A stretch of 64,000 nt of DNA from Pseudomonas veronii (GTDB lineage: Bacteria > Pseudomonadota > Gammaproteobacteria > Pseudomonadales > Pseudomonadaceae): positions 310,001-374,000 of the forward strand of contig NZ_JYLL01000003.1 in NCBI RefSeq assembly GCF_001439695.1, read 5' to 3'. The notes under the pieces are model-generated. The model worked only from the letters and a program-made list of their open reading frames with translations, was not told the origin of the DNA and did no database searches. Numbering within the stretch: position 1 is the stretch's first letter; each line of letters opens with the position of its first letter. This document shows positions 38,733 to 47,878 of the stretch, in pieces. The translations under genes and the position numbers were made by a program.

Positions 38733-40025
38733 ATGACTGCCTGCGCCCGGCACACCGCTTCCTACTACGCCGCCAGCAGCCTGCCGCAACCCGACTATCC
38801 GGCGTTGGCCGGCGAAACAGTGGCCGACGTGTGCGTGATCGGCGGCGGTTTTTCCGGGCTCAACACCGCGCTGGAACTGGCCGAACGCGGGTTCAGCGTG
38901 GTGCTGCTGGAAGCGCGCAAGATCGCCTGGGGCGCCAGCGGGCGCAATGGCGGCCAGTTGATCCGCGGCGTTGGCCATGGCCTGGAGCAATTCACCAACG
39001 TGATCGGCACCGACGGCGTGCGCCAGATGAAACTGATGGGCCTGGAGGCGGTAGAAATCGTGCGCGAACGCGTCGAGCGTTTCCAGATCGCCTGCGACCT
39101 GACCTGGGGCTACTGCGACCTGGCCAACAAACCCCGCGACCTGCTCGGCCTCGCCGAAGACGCCGAAGAATTGCGCAGCCTGGGCTATCGCCACGAAGTA
39201 CGCCTGCTGCAAGCCAGCGAAATGGGCAGCGTGATCGGTTCCGAGCGCTACGTGGGCGGCATGATCGACATGGGCTCGGGCCATCTGCACCCGCTGAACC
39301 TGGCCCTCGGCGAGGCAGCTGCCGCCCAAAAACTCGGCGTGCAACTGTTCGAGCACTCCGAAGTGACGCGCATCGACTACGGCCCCGAGGTCAACGTACA
39401 CACCGCCCGCGGCAATGTGCGCGCCAAGACCCTGGTGCTGGCCTGCAACGCCTATCTGAAGGGGCTCAACCCACTGTTGAGCGGCAAAGTGTTGCCGGCC
39501 GGCAGCTATATCATCGCCACCGAGCCATTAAGCGCCGCCCAGGCGGCCCAATTGCTGCCGCAAAACATGGCGGTGTGTGATCAGCGGGTGACGGTGGACT
39601 ACTTCCGACTGTCTGCCGACCGTCGTCTGCTGTTCGGCGGCGCCTGCCACTATTCCGGACGCGACCCCAAGGACATCGGCGCCTACATGCGGCCGAAGAT
39701 GGTGCAGGTGTTCCCCCAACTGGCCGACGTGAAGATCGACTATCAATGGGGCGGCATGATCGGCATCGGTGCCAACCGCTTGCCGCAGATCGGCCGATTG
39801 GCAGATCAACCCAACGTGTATTACGCCCAGGCCTACGCCGGTCATGGCCTCAACGCGACACACCTGGCGGGCAAGCTGCTGGGCGAAGCCGTCAGCGGCC
39901 AGCAGCAGGGACGTTTCGATCTGTTCGCCCAGGTGCCGCACATCACCTTCCCCGGCGGCAAGCACTTGCGCTCGCCGCTGTTGGCGCTGGGGATGCTCTG
40001 GCACCGGTTGAAAGAACTGGTGTGA
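38733..40025 (+). CDS. FAD-dependent oxidoreductase, PuuB/gamma-glutamylputrescine oxidase-like
   Basis: 430 residues, DAO fold. The FAD motif is VCVIGGGFSGLNTALELAERG (about 29-49); GASGRNGGQLIRGVGHG and GAGHGLNATHLAG-type glycine blocks (YAGHGLNATHLAGKLLGE near 370) are typical of the PuuB family. Such enzymes oxidise gamma-glutamyl polyamines, which fits the neighbouring pauR and aldehyde dehydrogenase genes and matches one of the pauB genes near dadA in P. aeruginosa. The exact amine is not known. Confidence 0.87.
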   Translation: MTACARHTASYYAASSLPQPDYPALAGETVADVCVIGGGFSGLNTALELAERGFSVVLLEARKIAWGASGRNGGQLIRGVGHGLEQFTNVIGTDGVRQMKLMGLEAVEIVRERVERFQIACDLTWGYCDLANKPRDLLGLAEDAEELRSLGYRHEVRLLQASEMGSVIGSERYVGGMIDMGSGHLHPLNLALGEAAAAQKLGVQLFEHSEVTRIDYGPEVNVHTARGNVRAKTLVLACNAYLKGLNPLLSGKVLPAGSYIIATEPLSAAQAAQLLPQNMAVCDQRVTVDYFRLSADRRLLFGGACHYSGRDPKDIGAYMRPKMVQVFPQLADVKIDYQWGGMIGIGANRLPQIGRLADQPNVYYAQAYAGHGLNATHLAGKLLGEAVSGQQQGRFDLFAQVPHITFPGGKHLRSPLLALGMLWHRLKELV

Positions 40026-40026
40026 C

Positions 40027-40251
40027 TCAACTGCGCCAGAACGGCTTCAAGCCTTCCTGGCGCGCCTGCTCGGCGGTCAACCCGATATCCCGCAGTTGCT
40101 CGGCAGTCAGCTCCAGCAGCACCTTGCGCGTGTGGCGACGGTGCCAGAACAGGCTCCAGCGGTTGCGGGTCGGGGCCGACATCGCCCGCGCCTGCCCCGC
40201 TTCGAGTTCCTGGCCGTGTAACGTCAGCCGCACATCGCTCATGCCGTTCAT
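40027..40251 (-). CDS. DUF1127-domain small protein
   Basis: 74 residues. The C-terminal part WHRRHTRKVLLELTAEQLRDIGL is the DUF1127 (YjiS-like) signature, which is Arg-rich and occurs in small proteins linked to RNA or phosphate/carbon regulation in alphaproteobacteria. ATG 40251 has a GAGGA site seven bases upstream. It is divergent from the MocR-type gene at 40417 and its start region shares that control region, so the two may be co-regulated. Confidence 0.85.
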   Translation of the reverse strand: MNGMSDVRLTLHGQELEAGQARAMSAPTRNRWSLFWHRRHTRKVLLELTAEQLRDIGLTAEQARQEGLKPFWRS

Positions 40252-40313
40252 TTTGTCGTCCTCATTTGCTGGTTGCCATGAGTGACTAGAATGAGCGAGT
40301 GGACAAAACCATT

Positions 40314-40392
40314 ACAGATTCAACCAATTTTTATTAAATCCATACAGATACTGCCCACGAGTGGCTGAATCCTGTATTTTCCCAGAATCTGT
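40314..40392. promoter_or_regulatory. Candidate MocR operators (ACAGAT repeats)
   Basis: ACAGAT occurs at 40314-40319 and 40344-40349, exactly 30 bases (three helical turns) apart, and inverted as ATCTGT at 40387-40392. Each lies in the divergent gap between the DUF1127 and MocR genes, the expected place for autoregulation by a dimeric GntR-type protein. Confidence 0.5.
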
Positions 40393-40416
40393 ACTGGTCC
40401 CCTGGGAGTGATCACC

Positions 40417-41841
40417 GTGACCCTTTACGTCAACCTCGCCGAATTGTTGGGCACCCGCATCGAACAGGGCTTCTACCGCCCCGGTGACCGGCTGCCTTCC
40501 GTAAGGGCCTTGAGTGTCGAGCACGGGGTCAGTTTGAGCACCGTGCAGCAAGCGTATCGCATGCTGGAAGACAACGGCCTGGCGATGCCGAAGCCCAAGT
40601 CCGGTTACTTCGTGCCCGTCGGCCGTGAGCTGCCGGCCTTGCCCGAAGTCGGCCGCCCGGCCCAGCGCCCGGTGGAAATTTCCCAGTGGGACCAAGTGCT
40701 CGAGTTGATCCGCGCGGTACCGCGTAAAGATGTCGTACAGCTGGGCCGCGGCATGCCGGATGTGTTGTCGCCCACCCTCAAGCCGCTGCTGCGCAGCCTG
40801 GCCCGCGTCAGCCGGCGCCAGGACCTGCCGGGGCTGTATTACGACAATATCCTCGGCTGTATGGAGTTGCGCGAACAAATCGCCCGACTGTCATTGGATT
40901 CCGGCTGCCAGTTGACCGCCGAAGACATCGTGATCACCACCGGCTGCCATGAGGCGCTGTCTGCCAGCATCCGCTCCATCTGCGAGCCGGGGGATATCGT
41001 TGCGGTGGACTCGCCGAGCTTCCACGGCGCCATGCAGACCCTCAAGGGCCTGGGCATGAAAGCGCTGGAAATCCCCACGGACCCGCTCACCGGCATCAGC
41101 CTCGAAGCCCTGGAACTGGCGCTGGAACAGTGGCCGATCAAAGTCATTCAACTGACCCCCAACTGCAACAATCCTTTGGGCTACATCATGCCGGAGGCAC
41201 GCAAGCGGGCGCTGTTGACCCTGGCCCAGCGCTTTGACGTGGCGATCATCGAAGACGATGTGTATGGCGAACTGGCCTACAGCTACCCGCGCCCGCGCAC
41301 CATCAAATCCTTCGACGAAGATGGCCGCGTGTTGCTCTGCAGCTCGTTCTCGAAAACCCTGGCGCCAGGCCTGCGGATTGGCTGGGTCGCGCCGGGCCGC
41401 TACCTGGAGCGGGTGTTGCACATGAAATACATCAGCACCGGCTCCACCGCGACCCAGCCGCAGATCGCCATCGCCGAATTTCTCAAGGGCGGCCATTTCG
41501 AACCGCATTTGCGGCGGATGCGTACTCAATACCAACGTAATCGCGACATGATGCTCGACTGGGTCAGCCGTTATTTCCCCGCCGGCACCCGCGCCAGCCG
41601 ACCTCAAGGCAGCTTCATGCTGTGGATCGAGCTGCCGGAAGGTTTCGACACCCTCAAGCTCAACCGGGTGTTGGTGGAACAAGGCGTACAAATCGCCGTG
41701 GGCAGTATCTTTTCCGCGTCCGGCAAGTACAGGAATTGCCTGCGCATGAACTACGCTGCCAAACCTACGCCGCAGATTGAAGAGGCGGTGCGCAAAGTCG
41801 GCGCCGTCGCGAGCAAGATGCTGGCCGAGGCCGCCGACTGA
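40417..41841 (+). CDS. MocR-type transcriptional regulator (GntR-aminotransferase fusion)
   Basis: 474 residues from GTG 40417, which has GGAG eight bases upstream; GTG 40408 is an alternative three codons earlier. Winged helix at about 10-75 (RPGDRLPSVRALSVEHGVSLSTVQQAY), then an aminotransferase-like domain with the PLP lysine in SSFSKTLAPGLRIGW and the NNPLG motif. It differs from the MocR gene at 20586. The likely target is itself and the divergent DUF1127 gene; no effector can be named. Confidence 0.88.
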   Translation: MTLYVNLAELLGTRIEQGFYRPGDRLPSVRALSVEHGVSLSTVQQAYRMLEDNGLAMPKPKSGYFVPVGRELPALPEVGRPAQRPVEISQWDQVLELIRAVPRKDVVQLGRGMPDVLSPTLKPLLRSLARVSRRQDLPGLYYDNILGCMELREQIARLSLDSGCQLTAEDIVITTGCHEALSASIRSICEPGDIVAVDSPSFHGAMQTLKGLGMKALEIPTDPLTGISLEALELALEQWPIKVIQLTPNCNNPLGYIMPEARKRALLTLAQRFDVAIIEDDVYGELAYSYPRPRTIKSFDEDGRVLLCSSFSKTLAPGLRIGWVAPGRYLERVLHMKYISTGSTATQPQIAIAEFLKGGHFEPHLRRMRTQYQRNRDMMLDWVSRYFPAGTRASRPQGSFMLWIELPEGFDTLKLNRVLVEQGVQIAVGSIFSASGKYRNCLRMNYAAKPTPQIEEAVRKVGAVASKMLAEAAD

Positions 41842-41903
41842 CCTTTCCGGGAAAATAGCCGTCCTATGTCGACAACCGCCCTGATCTGGAAACGGTGCCC
41901 TTG

Positions 41904-43472
41904 ATGACTCGACGGCTTTTAGCGTTTTTCCTGTTGGGCGCCCTGGCCCTGGGCGGCTGCGCCACGGTGAATGTGCCGCGCATCCCCAGCGATGCCCTGC
42001 CGGCGACGCAGTCGTCGTTCGGCCGTTCGATCCAGGCCCAGGCCGCGCCGCATCAGGGCCGCTCCGGCTTTCGCCTGCTGCCCAACAGCAGCGAGGCGTT
42101 CATGGCCCGCGCCGAACTGATCCGCAACGCCCAGACCAGCCTCGACCTGCAGTACTACATCGTCCACGACGGCATCAGCACCCGCCTGCTCGTGGATGAA
42201 CTGCTCAAGGCCGCCGACCGTGGCGTGCGTGTGCGTATCCTGCTGGACGACACCACCAGCGACGGCCTCGATCAGGTCATCGCCACCCTCGCCGCCCACC
42301 CCAACATCCAGATTCGCCTGTTCAACCCGCTGCACCTGGGGCGCAGCACCGGCGTGACGCGCGCCATGGGGCGCCTGCTCAACCTGTCGCTGCAACATCG
42401 ACGCATGCACAACAAACTGTGGCTGGCGGACAACAGCGCGGCCATCGTCGGCGGGCGCAACCTGGGCGACGAGTATTTCGACGCCGAACCCAACCTTAAT
42501 TTCACCGACATCGACATGCTCAGCGTGGGCCCGGTGGCCGAGCAACTCGGCCACAGTTTCGACCAGTATTGGAACAGCGCCCTGAGCAAGCCCATCAATG
42601 AATTCATCTCCAACCTGCCGTCCAAAGGCGACCTGGCCAGCGCACGCCTGCGCCTGGAAGAATCCCTGGCCCAGTCGCGCCAACAGAACCACGCCTTGTA
42701 CAACCGCCTGCGCACCTACAAGACCGAACCGCGCCTGGACATCTGGCGGCGCGAGCTGATCTGGGCCTGGAACCAGGCGTTGTGGGACGCCCCGAGCAAG
42801 GTACTCGCCAAGAATGATCCGGACCCGCGCCTGCTGCTGACCACCCAACTGGAACCGGAACTCGAAGGCGTCAACCATGAGTTGATGATGATTTCGGCGT
42901 ATTTCGTGCCGGGGCAGCCGGGCCTGGTGTACCTGACCGGTCGCGCGGATGCGGGCGTCTCGGTGAGCCTGCTGACCAACTCCCTCGAAGCCACCGACGT
43001 GCCGGCCGTACACGGCGGCTACGCGCCCTATCGCAAGGCGCTGCTGGAGCACGGCGTGAAACTCTATGAGTTGCGCCGCCAACCCGGCGCACCCCGCACA
43101 GGCAGCGGGCCCCACCTGTTTCGTCGCGGCCTGTTCCTCGGCTCGGACTCCAGCCTGCACAGCAAGGCGATGATTTTTGATCGGCAGAAATCGTTTATCG
43201 GCTCGTTCAACTTCGACCCGCGTTCGGTGCTGTGGAATACCGAAGTCGGCGTGCTGGTGGACAGCCCTGAGCTGGCCGAACACCTGCGCAATCTGGCGCT
43301 GCAAGGCATGGCGCCAGCATTGAGCTACGAGGCGAAATTACAGGATGGCCAGGTGGTGTGGACCACCGAGGATAACGGGCAACCGCACACCCTGACCCGC
43401 GAGCCGGGCAGCTGGTGGCGCCACTTCAATGCCTGGTTCGCCACCTCCGTCGGCCTGGAACGCATGCTGTAG
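41904..43472 (+). CDS. Phospholipase D-family lipoprotein (cardiolipin synthase-like)
   Basis: 522 residues. A lipoprotein signal (FFLLGALALGGCATV, lipobox LGGC) suggests membrane anchoring. Two HKD motifs: HNKLWLADNSAAIVGG (about residue 172) and HSKAMIFDRQKSFIGSFNFDPRS (about 416). Resembles ClsC/YmdC-type cardiolipin synthases and other secreted PLD-family enzymes; substrate unknown. ATG 41904 is used; GTG 41895 would add three residues. Confidence 0.87.
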   Translation: MTRRLLAFFLLGALALGGCATVNVPRIPSDALPATQSSFGRSIQAQAAPHQGRSGFRLLPNSSEAFMARAELIRNAQTSLDLQYYIVHDGISTRLLVDELLKAADRGVRVRILLDDTTSDGLDQVIATLAAHPNIQIRLFNPLHLGRSTGVTRAMGRLLNLSLQHRRMHNKLWLADNSAAIVGGRNLGDEYFDAEPNLNFTDIDMLSVGPVAEQLGHSFDQYWNSALSKPINEFISNLPSKGDLASARLRLEESLAQSRQQNHALYNRLRTYKTEPRLDIWRRELIWAWNQALWDAPSKVLAKNDPDPRLLLTTQLEPELEGVNHELMMISAYFVPGQPGLVYLTGRADAGVSVSLLTNSLEATDVPAVHGGYAPYRKALLEHGVKLYELRRQPGAPRTGSGPHLFRRGLFLGSDSSLHSKAMIFDRQKSFIGSFNFDPRSVLWNTEVGVLVDSPELAEHLRNLALQGMAPALSYEAKLQDGQVVWTTEDNGQPHTLTREPGSWWRHFNAWFATSVGLERML

Positions 43473-43496
43473 GAGCGAGCTTGCTCGCGAAGAACG
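43471..43496. repeat. Single REP arm, TAGGAGCGAGCTTGCTCGCG type
   Basis: TAGGAGCGAGCTTGCTCGCGAAGAAC right at the end of the PLD gene (it supplies the TAG stop). Same family as the arms at 44745 and 54636 but here without an inverted partner. Confidence 0.65.
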
Positions 43497-43557
43497 CAAG
43501 AACACCACACTTAACCAGACCGTACCCGTCATCGCTAACGCCTTCATCCCCTCGCGC

Positions 43558-44706
43558 CTAAGCGGGCTGCGCGGCGCCAAACGCCCCCTGGCGCAACAAC
43601 AGCACCACCAACCCCAGCGCCCCGGCCGCCATCAGCCACGGCAATGCATGCCCGCTGATCCACTGGCTGCCCGCACCGGCCACCAGCGGCCCGATCAGGC
43701 AACCGATGCCCCAGAGCTGCGCCACGTGGGCATTGGCGCGCACCAGCGCATCGTCGCGGTAACGCTCGCCGATCAGGATCAACGACAAGGTGAACAAACC
43801 ACCCGCACTCGCGCCGAACAGCACCCACACCGGCCAGATCAGCAGCGTGTGCATCAACAACGGGACTGCCAGGCTCGCCCCCAGCAACAGCAGCGCGCAG
43901 CTCAAGAACAGCGTGCGCCGCGGCAGGTAGTCGGCCAGTGCGCCGATGGGCAGCTGCAGCAACGCATCGCCCACCACCACCGTGCTGACCATCGCCAGGG
44001 CGATCTCGGCCGTGAAGCCTTGCTGCAGGCAATACACCGGCAGCAGCGTCAGGATCATCGCCTCGAACGCCGCGAATAACGCCACCGCCCAGGCAATCGC
44101 CGGCAGGCTCCGACAGAAGCGCCACAGCTCGGCAAACGTCACGCTGAAGGACTCGGCGGTCGGCGCCCCGGAACGCCCCAGCAACAGCAACGGCGCCAGC
44201 GTCAACAGGCCCACGCCCACCCAGAACCCATAGTCATGATCGGTGCCCAGCACGCCCAACAGCAGCGGCCCCGACAGCTGGCTCAGCGCATAGGTGCAGC
44301 CATACAGCGCCACCAGCCGGCCGCGCCATTGCTCCACCACCAACTGGTTGATCCAGCTTTCGCCAAGAATGAACACGATGGTCAGGATCACCCCGATCAT
44401 CAGCCGCAGCACCAGCCACACCGGGTAGCTCGGCAGGATCGCCAACAGACCGATGGACACCGCCCCCGCCCACAGGCACAGGCGCATCAGATGCGCAGTG
44501 CCCAGCCAGGACGCCAGCCGACTGGAAACCTTCGCCCCCAACAGCACGCCGAAGGCCGGCATCGCAGCCATCACTCCAATGGCGAAGCTGCCGTAGCCCC
44601 AGCCTTCCAGACGCAGGGACACCAGCGGCATGCTGACGCCCAACGCCAGACCAACGCTGAGCACCGAGGCCAGCACGGCGAAATAAGTCGCCCAACGCAT
44701 TTCCAC
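43558..44706 (-). CDS. MFS transporter
   Basis: 382 residues with twelve predicted membrane helices. Conserved MFS loops: GAKVSSRLASWLGTAHLMR between helices 2 and 3, VVGDALLQLPIGALADYLPRR in the second half, and ANAHVAQLWGIGCLIGPLVAG. It belongs to the small YcaD/YfcJ-like MFS group. Substrate unknown. A second in-frame ATG two codons in is possible. It is separated from the aldehyde dehydrogenase gene by a REPIN. Confidence 0.85.
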   Translation of the reverse strand: MEMRWATYFAVLASVLSVGLALGVSMPLVSLRLEGWGYGSFAIGVMAAMPAFGVLLGAKVSSRLASWLGTAHLMRLCLWAGAVSIGLLAILPSYPVWLVLRLMIGVILTIVFILGESWINQLVVEQWRGRLVALYGCTYALSQLSGPLLLGVLGTDHDYGFWVGVGLLTLAPLLLLGRSGAPTAESFSVTFAELWRFCRSLPAIAWAVALFAAFEAMILTLLPVYCLQQGFTAEIALAMVSTVVVGDALLQLPIGALADYLPRRTLFLSCALLLLGASLAVPLLMHTLLIWPVWVLFGASAGGLFTLSLILIGERYRDDALVRANAHVAQLWGIGCLIGPLVAGAGSQWISGHALPWLMAAGALGLVVLLLRQGAFGAAQPA

Positions 44707-44744
44707 GCTCCTGTGGATAGTTTTTTCAGGGCTGCAAACGAACT

Positions 44745-44845
44745 GTAGGAGCGCGCTTGCTCGCGAAAAACGCCAACGATAACGCGTGCTGTCTGGTTGA
44801 ACGCGGCGTCTTTGAGTTCTTCGCGAGCAAGCTCGCTCCTACAGG
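44745..44845. repeat. REPIN, TAGGAGCGAGCTTGCTCGCG type
   Basis: Left arm TGTAGGAGCGCGCTTGCTCG and right arm TTCGCGAGCAAGCTCGCTCC face each other about 50 bases apart; they are the same arms as those at 54636-54733. Located between the MFS and aldehyde dehydrogenase genes. Confidence 0.85.
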
Positions 44846-44861
44846 GGACCTGCGGTGTTGC

Positions 44862-46355
44862 TTAGAGCTTGATCCAGGTCGCCTTCAGCTCGGTGTACTT
44901 GTCGAACGCATGCAGCGACTTGTCGCGACCGTTGCCCGACTGCTTGAAGCCACCAAACGGCGCGGTCATGTCACCGCCGTCGTACTGGTTGACCCACACG
45001 CTACCGGCGCGCAGTGCCTTGGCGGTGAGGTGCGCCTTGGAGATATCCGCCGTCCACACCGCCGCGGCCAGGCCGTATTGGGTGTCGTTGGCGATGGCGA
45101 CGGCTTCTTCGGCGCTGTCAAAAGTGAGCACCGAGAGGACCGGGCCGAAGATTTCTTCGCGGGCGATCTTCATGGCGTTGGTCACTCCGTCGAAAATCGT
45201 CGGCTCGACGTAAGTGCCACCGGTCTCTTCCAGCGTGCGCTTGCCGCCCGCCACCAGTTTGGCACCGTCGGCATGACCGGCTTCGATGTAGGACAGCACG
45301 GTGTTCATCTGTTGAGTGTCTACCAGCGCGCCGACGTTCGTGGCCGGGTCCAGCGGGTTGCCTGGCTTCCAGCCCTTCAGCGCGGCGATCACCAGCGGTA
45401 GGAATTTATCCTTGATGGAGCGCTCCACCAGCAGACGCGAACCGGCGGTGCAGACTTCGCCCTGGTTGAAGGCAATCGCGCCGGCGGCGGATTCGGCGGC
45501 GGCTTGCAGGTCCGGGGCATCGGCGAACACGATGTTCGGGCTCTTGCCGCCCGCTTCCAGCCATACACGTTTCATGTTCGATTCGCCGGAGCGGATCAAC
45601 AGCTGTTTGGCGATTTTGGTGGAGCCAGTGAACACCAGGGTGTCGACATCCATGTGCAGCGCGAGCGCGTTACCCACGGTGTGGCCGTAGCCCGGCAGCA
45701 CGTTGAACACGCCTTTTGGAATACCGGCCTCAACGGCCAGGGCCGCGATGCGGATGGCGGTCAGCGGGGATTTTTCGGACGGTTTGAGGATCACGGAGTT
45801 ACCGGTCGACAGCGCCGGCCCGAGTTTCCAGCAAGCCATCATCAGCGGGAAATTCCACGGCACGATGGCGGCAACCACACCGACCGGCTCACGGGTCACC
45901 AGACCCAGCTGATCGTGAGGGGTGGAAGCGACTTCATCGTAAATCTTGTCGATGGCCTCGCCGCTCCAGCTCAGGGCATTCGCCGCGCCGGGTACGTCGA
46001 TATTCAGGGCGTCGCTGATCGGCTTGCCCATGTCCAGGGTTTCCAGCAGCGCCAGCTCTTCGGCATTGGCCTTGAGCAACGCGGCGAAACGGATCATGGT
46101 GGCCTTGCGCTTGGCCGGCGCCAGGCGCGACCAGACACCGGAATTGAACGTGGCGCGGGCATTTTCCACGGCGCGCTGGGCGTCGGCGACGTCACAGCTG
46201 GCAACGCTGGTCAGCAGGCGGCCATCGACGGGGCTGATGCATTCGAACGTGTCGCCGGAAACGGCGGCGGTGTACTCGCCATTGATATAGGCGCGGCCTT
46301 CGATCTTCAGATCCTTGGCGCGTTGCTCCCAGTCGGCACGGGTCAGGGTGGTCAT
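44862..46355 (-). CDS. kauB: Aldehyde dehydrogenase of polyamine/gamma-guanidinobutyraldehyde type (KauB/PauC/PuuC)
   Basis: 497 residues, NAD(P)-dependent. Cofactor site VPWNFPLMMACWKLGPALSTG (about 165) and GSTKIAKQLL; catalytic Glu in LEAGGKSPNIV (about 268) and Cys in NQGEVCTAGSR (about 302). Converts the aldehyde from polyamine or arginine degradation to the acid, with the FAD oxidase at 38733 as a likely upstream enzyme. It is divergent from the cupin gene at 46586. The gene symbol relies on family and position (PA5312 in memory). Confidence 0.85.
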   Translation of the reverse strand: MTTLTRADWEQRAKDLKIEGRAYINGEYTAAVSGDTFECISPVDGRLLTSVASCDVADAQRAVENARATFNSGVWSRLAPAKRKATMIRFAALLKANAEELALLETLDMGKPISDALNIDVPGAANALSWSGEAIDKIYDEVASTPHDQLGLVTREPVGVVAAIVPWNFPLMMACWKLGPALSTGNSVILKPSEKSPLTAIRIAALAVEAGIPKGVFNVLPGYGHTVGNALALHMDVDTLVFTGSTKIAKQLLIRSGESNMKRVWLEAGGKSPNIVFADAPDLQAAAESAAGAIAFNQGEVCTAGSRLLVERSIKDKFLPLVIAALKGWKPGNPLDPATNVGALVDTQQMNTVLSYIEAGHADGAKLVAGGKRTLEETGGTYVEPTIFDGVTNAMKIAREEIFGPVLSVLTFDSAEEAVAIANDTQYGLAAAVWTADISKAHLTAKALRAGSVWVNQYDGGDMTAPFGGFKQSGNGRDKSLHAFDKYTELKATWIKL

Positions 46356-46485
46356 GCGAGTGTCCTCCTCTTATTGAATACAAGGGCCAGGCGATGTGCC
46401 CCGGCAGCCTCAAAGAATGCTTGCCCCGCCAGCCAGTTGTTCGGCTCAAGGCAACTGCCACCCTAAACCAGCGGCTGGGGATGTA

Positions 46486-46498
46486 TCAATATATTTGA
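46486..46498. promoter_or_regulatory. Candidate operator between the aldehyde dehydrogenase and cupin genes
   Basis: TCAA-TATAT-TTGA dyad, extended imperfectly as TGTATCAATATATTTGACATA, in the divergent 230-base gap. It may be a site for PauR or another regulator; the TTGACA within it also resembles a -35 hexamer. Confidence 0.45.
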
Positions 46499-46585
46499 CA
46501 TAACGCCGGTAAACGCCCTTGCGATGTTCATTTTAATAAACATAGACTTTGGGCTCTCCAACCGCAGGCCAGACGGGACACGCAC

Positions 46586-46948
46586 ATGAGCATCCAGGAC
46601 ATCGTCGACTTCAGCCAAGCCAACACCGCCCCCGATCGCTACCTCCCTGCCCCGGAAAAAATCCTCAAGGGCAATCCCGAGCAAACGATCTACAACCACT
46701 ACAACAGCCCGTGCGGCCAGATGAGCGCCGGCGTCTGGGAAGGCGAAGTCGGGCAGTGGAAGGTCAACTACACCGAACATGAGTACTGCGAGATTGTGCA
46801 GGGGGTTTCCGTACTGCGCGATGCCGAGGGCAACGCCAAGACCTTGCGCGCCGGCGACCGCTTCGTTATCCCGGCCGGCTTCAGCGGCACCTGGGAAGTG
46901 CTCGAGCCCTGCCGCAAGATCTATGTGGTGTTCGAACAGAAGGCCTGA
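46586..46948 (+). CDS. Cupin-domain protein (DUF861-like)
   Basis: 120 residues forming one cupin_3 domain: GQMSAGVWEGEVGQWKVNYTEHEYCEIVQGVSVL with the metal-type residues His/Glu in TEHEYCEI and GDRFVIPAGFSGTWEVLEPCRKIYVV. The family is often found with polyamine or ureide catabolism genes. It is divergent from the aldehyde dehydrogenase gene and may share its inducer. Enzymatic activity is unknown. Confidence 0.87.
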   Translation: MSIQDIVDFSQANTAPDRYLPAPEKILKGNPEQTIYNHYNSPCGQMSAGVWEGEVGQWKVNYTEHEYCEIVQGVSVLRDAEGNAKTLRAGDRFVIPAGFSGTWEVLEPCRKIYVVFEQKA

Positions 46949-46964
46949 TCAGCAAATCCTGCGC

Positions 46965-47001
46965 AAAAAAAAGCCCGAATCGTGAGAAACGGGCTTTTTT
47001 T
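46965..47001. terminator. Bidirectional terminator between cupin gene and rpmG
   Basis: AAAAGCCCG and CGGGCTTTT pair across a 12-base loop with A run left and T run right; it can serve the cupin gene (+) and rpmG (-). Confidence 0.88.
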
Positions 47002-47019
47002 CACAAGGAAGAAAATCAA

Positions 47020-47175
47020 TTACTTGATTTTGCCTTCTTTGTAGATCACGTGCTTGCGAACGCGCGGGTCGAACATTTTCTTTTCGAGCTTGTCCGGGGT
47101 AGTACGCTTGTTCTTGTCGGTAGTGTAGAAGTGACCAGTACCGGCGCTAGAGATCATTCGAATCAATTCACGCAT
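47020..47175 (-). CDS. rpmG: 50S ribosomal protein L33
   Basis: 51 residues ([19 protein letters not shown]... ending YKEGKIK), below the usual length cutoff of open-frame lists. It is the zinc-free (C-minus) L33 type: no CxxC pairs are visible. Follows rpmB in the same operon, with 11 bases between, and ends at the terminator near 46965. Confidence 0.96.
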   Translation of the reverse strand: MRELIRMISSAGTGHFYTTDKNKRTTPDKLEKKMFDPRVRKHVIYKEGKIK

Positions 47176-47186
47176 GATAGAGCTCC

Positions 47187-47420
47187 TTAGATCTTGCCAG
47201 CGGCGCGGATTTCGGCCAGCACGACAGTGATGCCACGCTTGTCGATAATGCGCATGCCTTTGGCAGATACGCGCAGACGCACAAAACGTTTCTCTTCTTC
47301 AACCCAGAAGCGGTGATGCTGCAGGTTCGGCAGGAAACGACGACGGGTTTTGTTATTTGCGTGGGAAATGTTATTCCCAGTCACCGGACCCTTACCGGTA
47401 ACTTGACAGACTCTCGACAT
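47187..47420 (-). CDS. rpmB: 50S ribosomal protein L28
   Basis: 77 residues: [20 protein letters not shown], then the Arg-rich centre [16 protein letters not shown] and the C-terminus [10 protein letters not shown], the standard L28. First gene of rpmB-rpmG. Its minus-strand promoter should lie in 47421-47550. Confidence 0.97.
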   Translation of the reverse strand: MSRVCQVTGKGPVTGNNISHANNKTRRRFLPNLQHHRFWVEEEKRFVRLRVSAKGMRIIDKRGITVVLAEIRAAGKI

Positions 47421-47878
47421 GCCTCAGCCCTCTAAAACCACATGCCCAACCCGGCATGGGTTGGCCGCTTAATCTCTCAGTCATTTGGCGCCAGGCGCCG
47501 CGTTTCTTTAGGGTCTTACCGGCTACACCTACAAGCGAAGGAACCGGGCCCCTAGAAAAGAGCGCTGCTTTATACCAGAAAGACCCAAGTGCAACAACAG
47601 CCCGTGTGTTTTTACCGGCGTAAATCTCGGCGACAGATGGCCGAACCGTTGCCAGGAGGGGCCGCTGCAATAGCCGACCGCTCGTCGCACAGAATGATTT
47701 ACAACGCCCGCAAGTACCAAAAAGTACAAGGCGAAACGCGCTGAGGCGCCATCAAAACAGCATTTGAGCCAAAAGCACAGGCAAAAATGGACTAGTCATT
47801 TATCAATCAGACCACTACGGTAGGACTTTTCCAGACTGCACTCGCAGATGGGCCTTCGATCTGCACAGGAAACCGAAC
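47421..47878. other. Intergenic region between rpmB and the dipeptide-binding gene
   Basis: 458 bases between divergent genes. Several minus-strand open frames here have no ribosome site and no recognisable product, so no gene is called. The region must hold the promoters of rpmB-rpmG and of the ABC transporter gene at 47879; individual elements were not resolved. Confidence 0.5.

Noticed and set aside
47392..47729. Two overlapping minus-strand frames upstream of rpmB
   Set aside because: No ribosome sites; they overlap the expected promoter and one overlaps rpmB itself.
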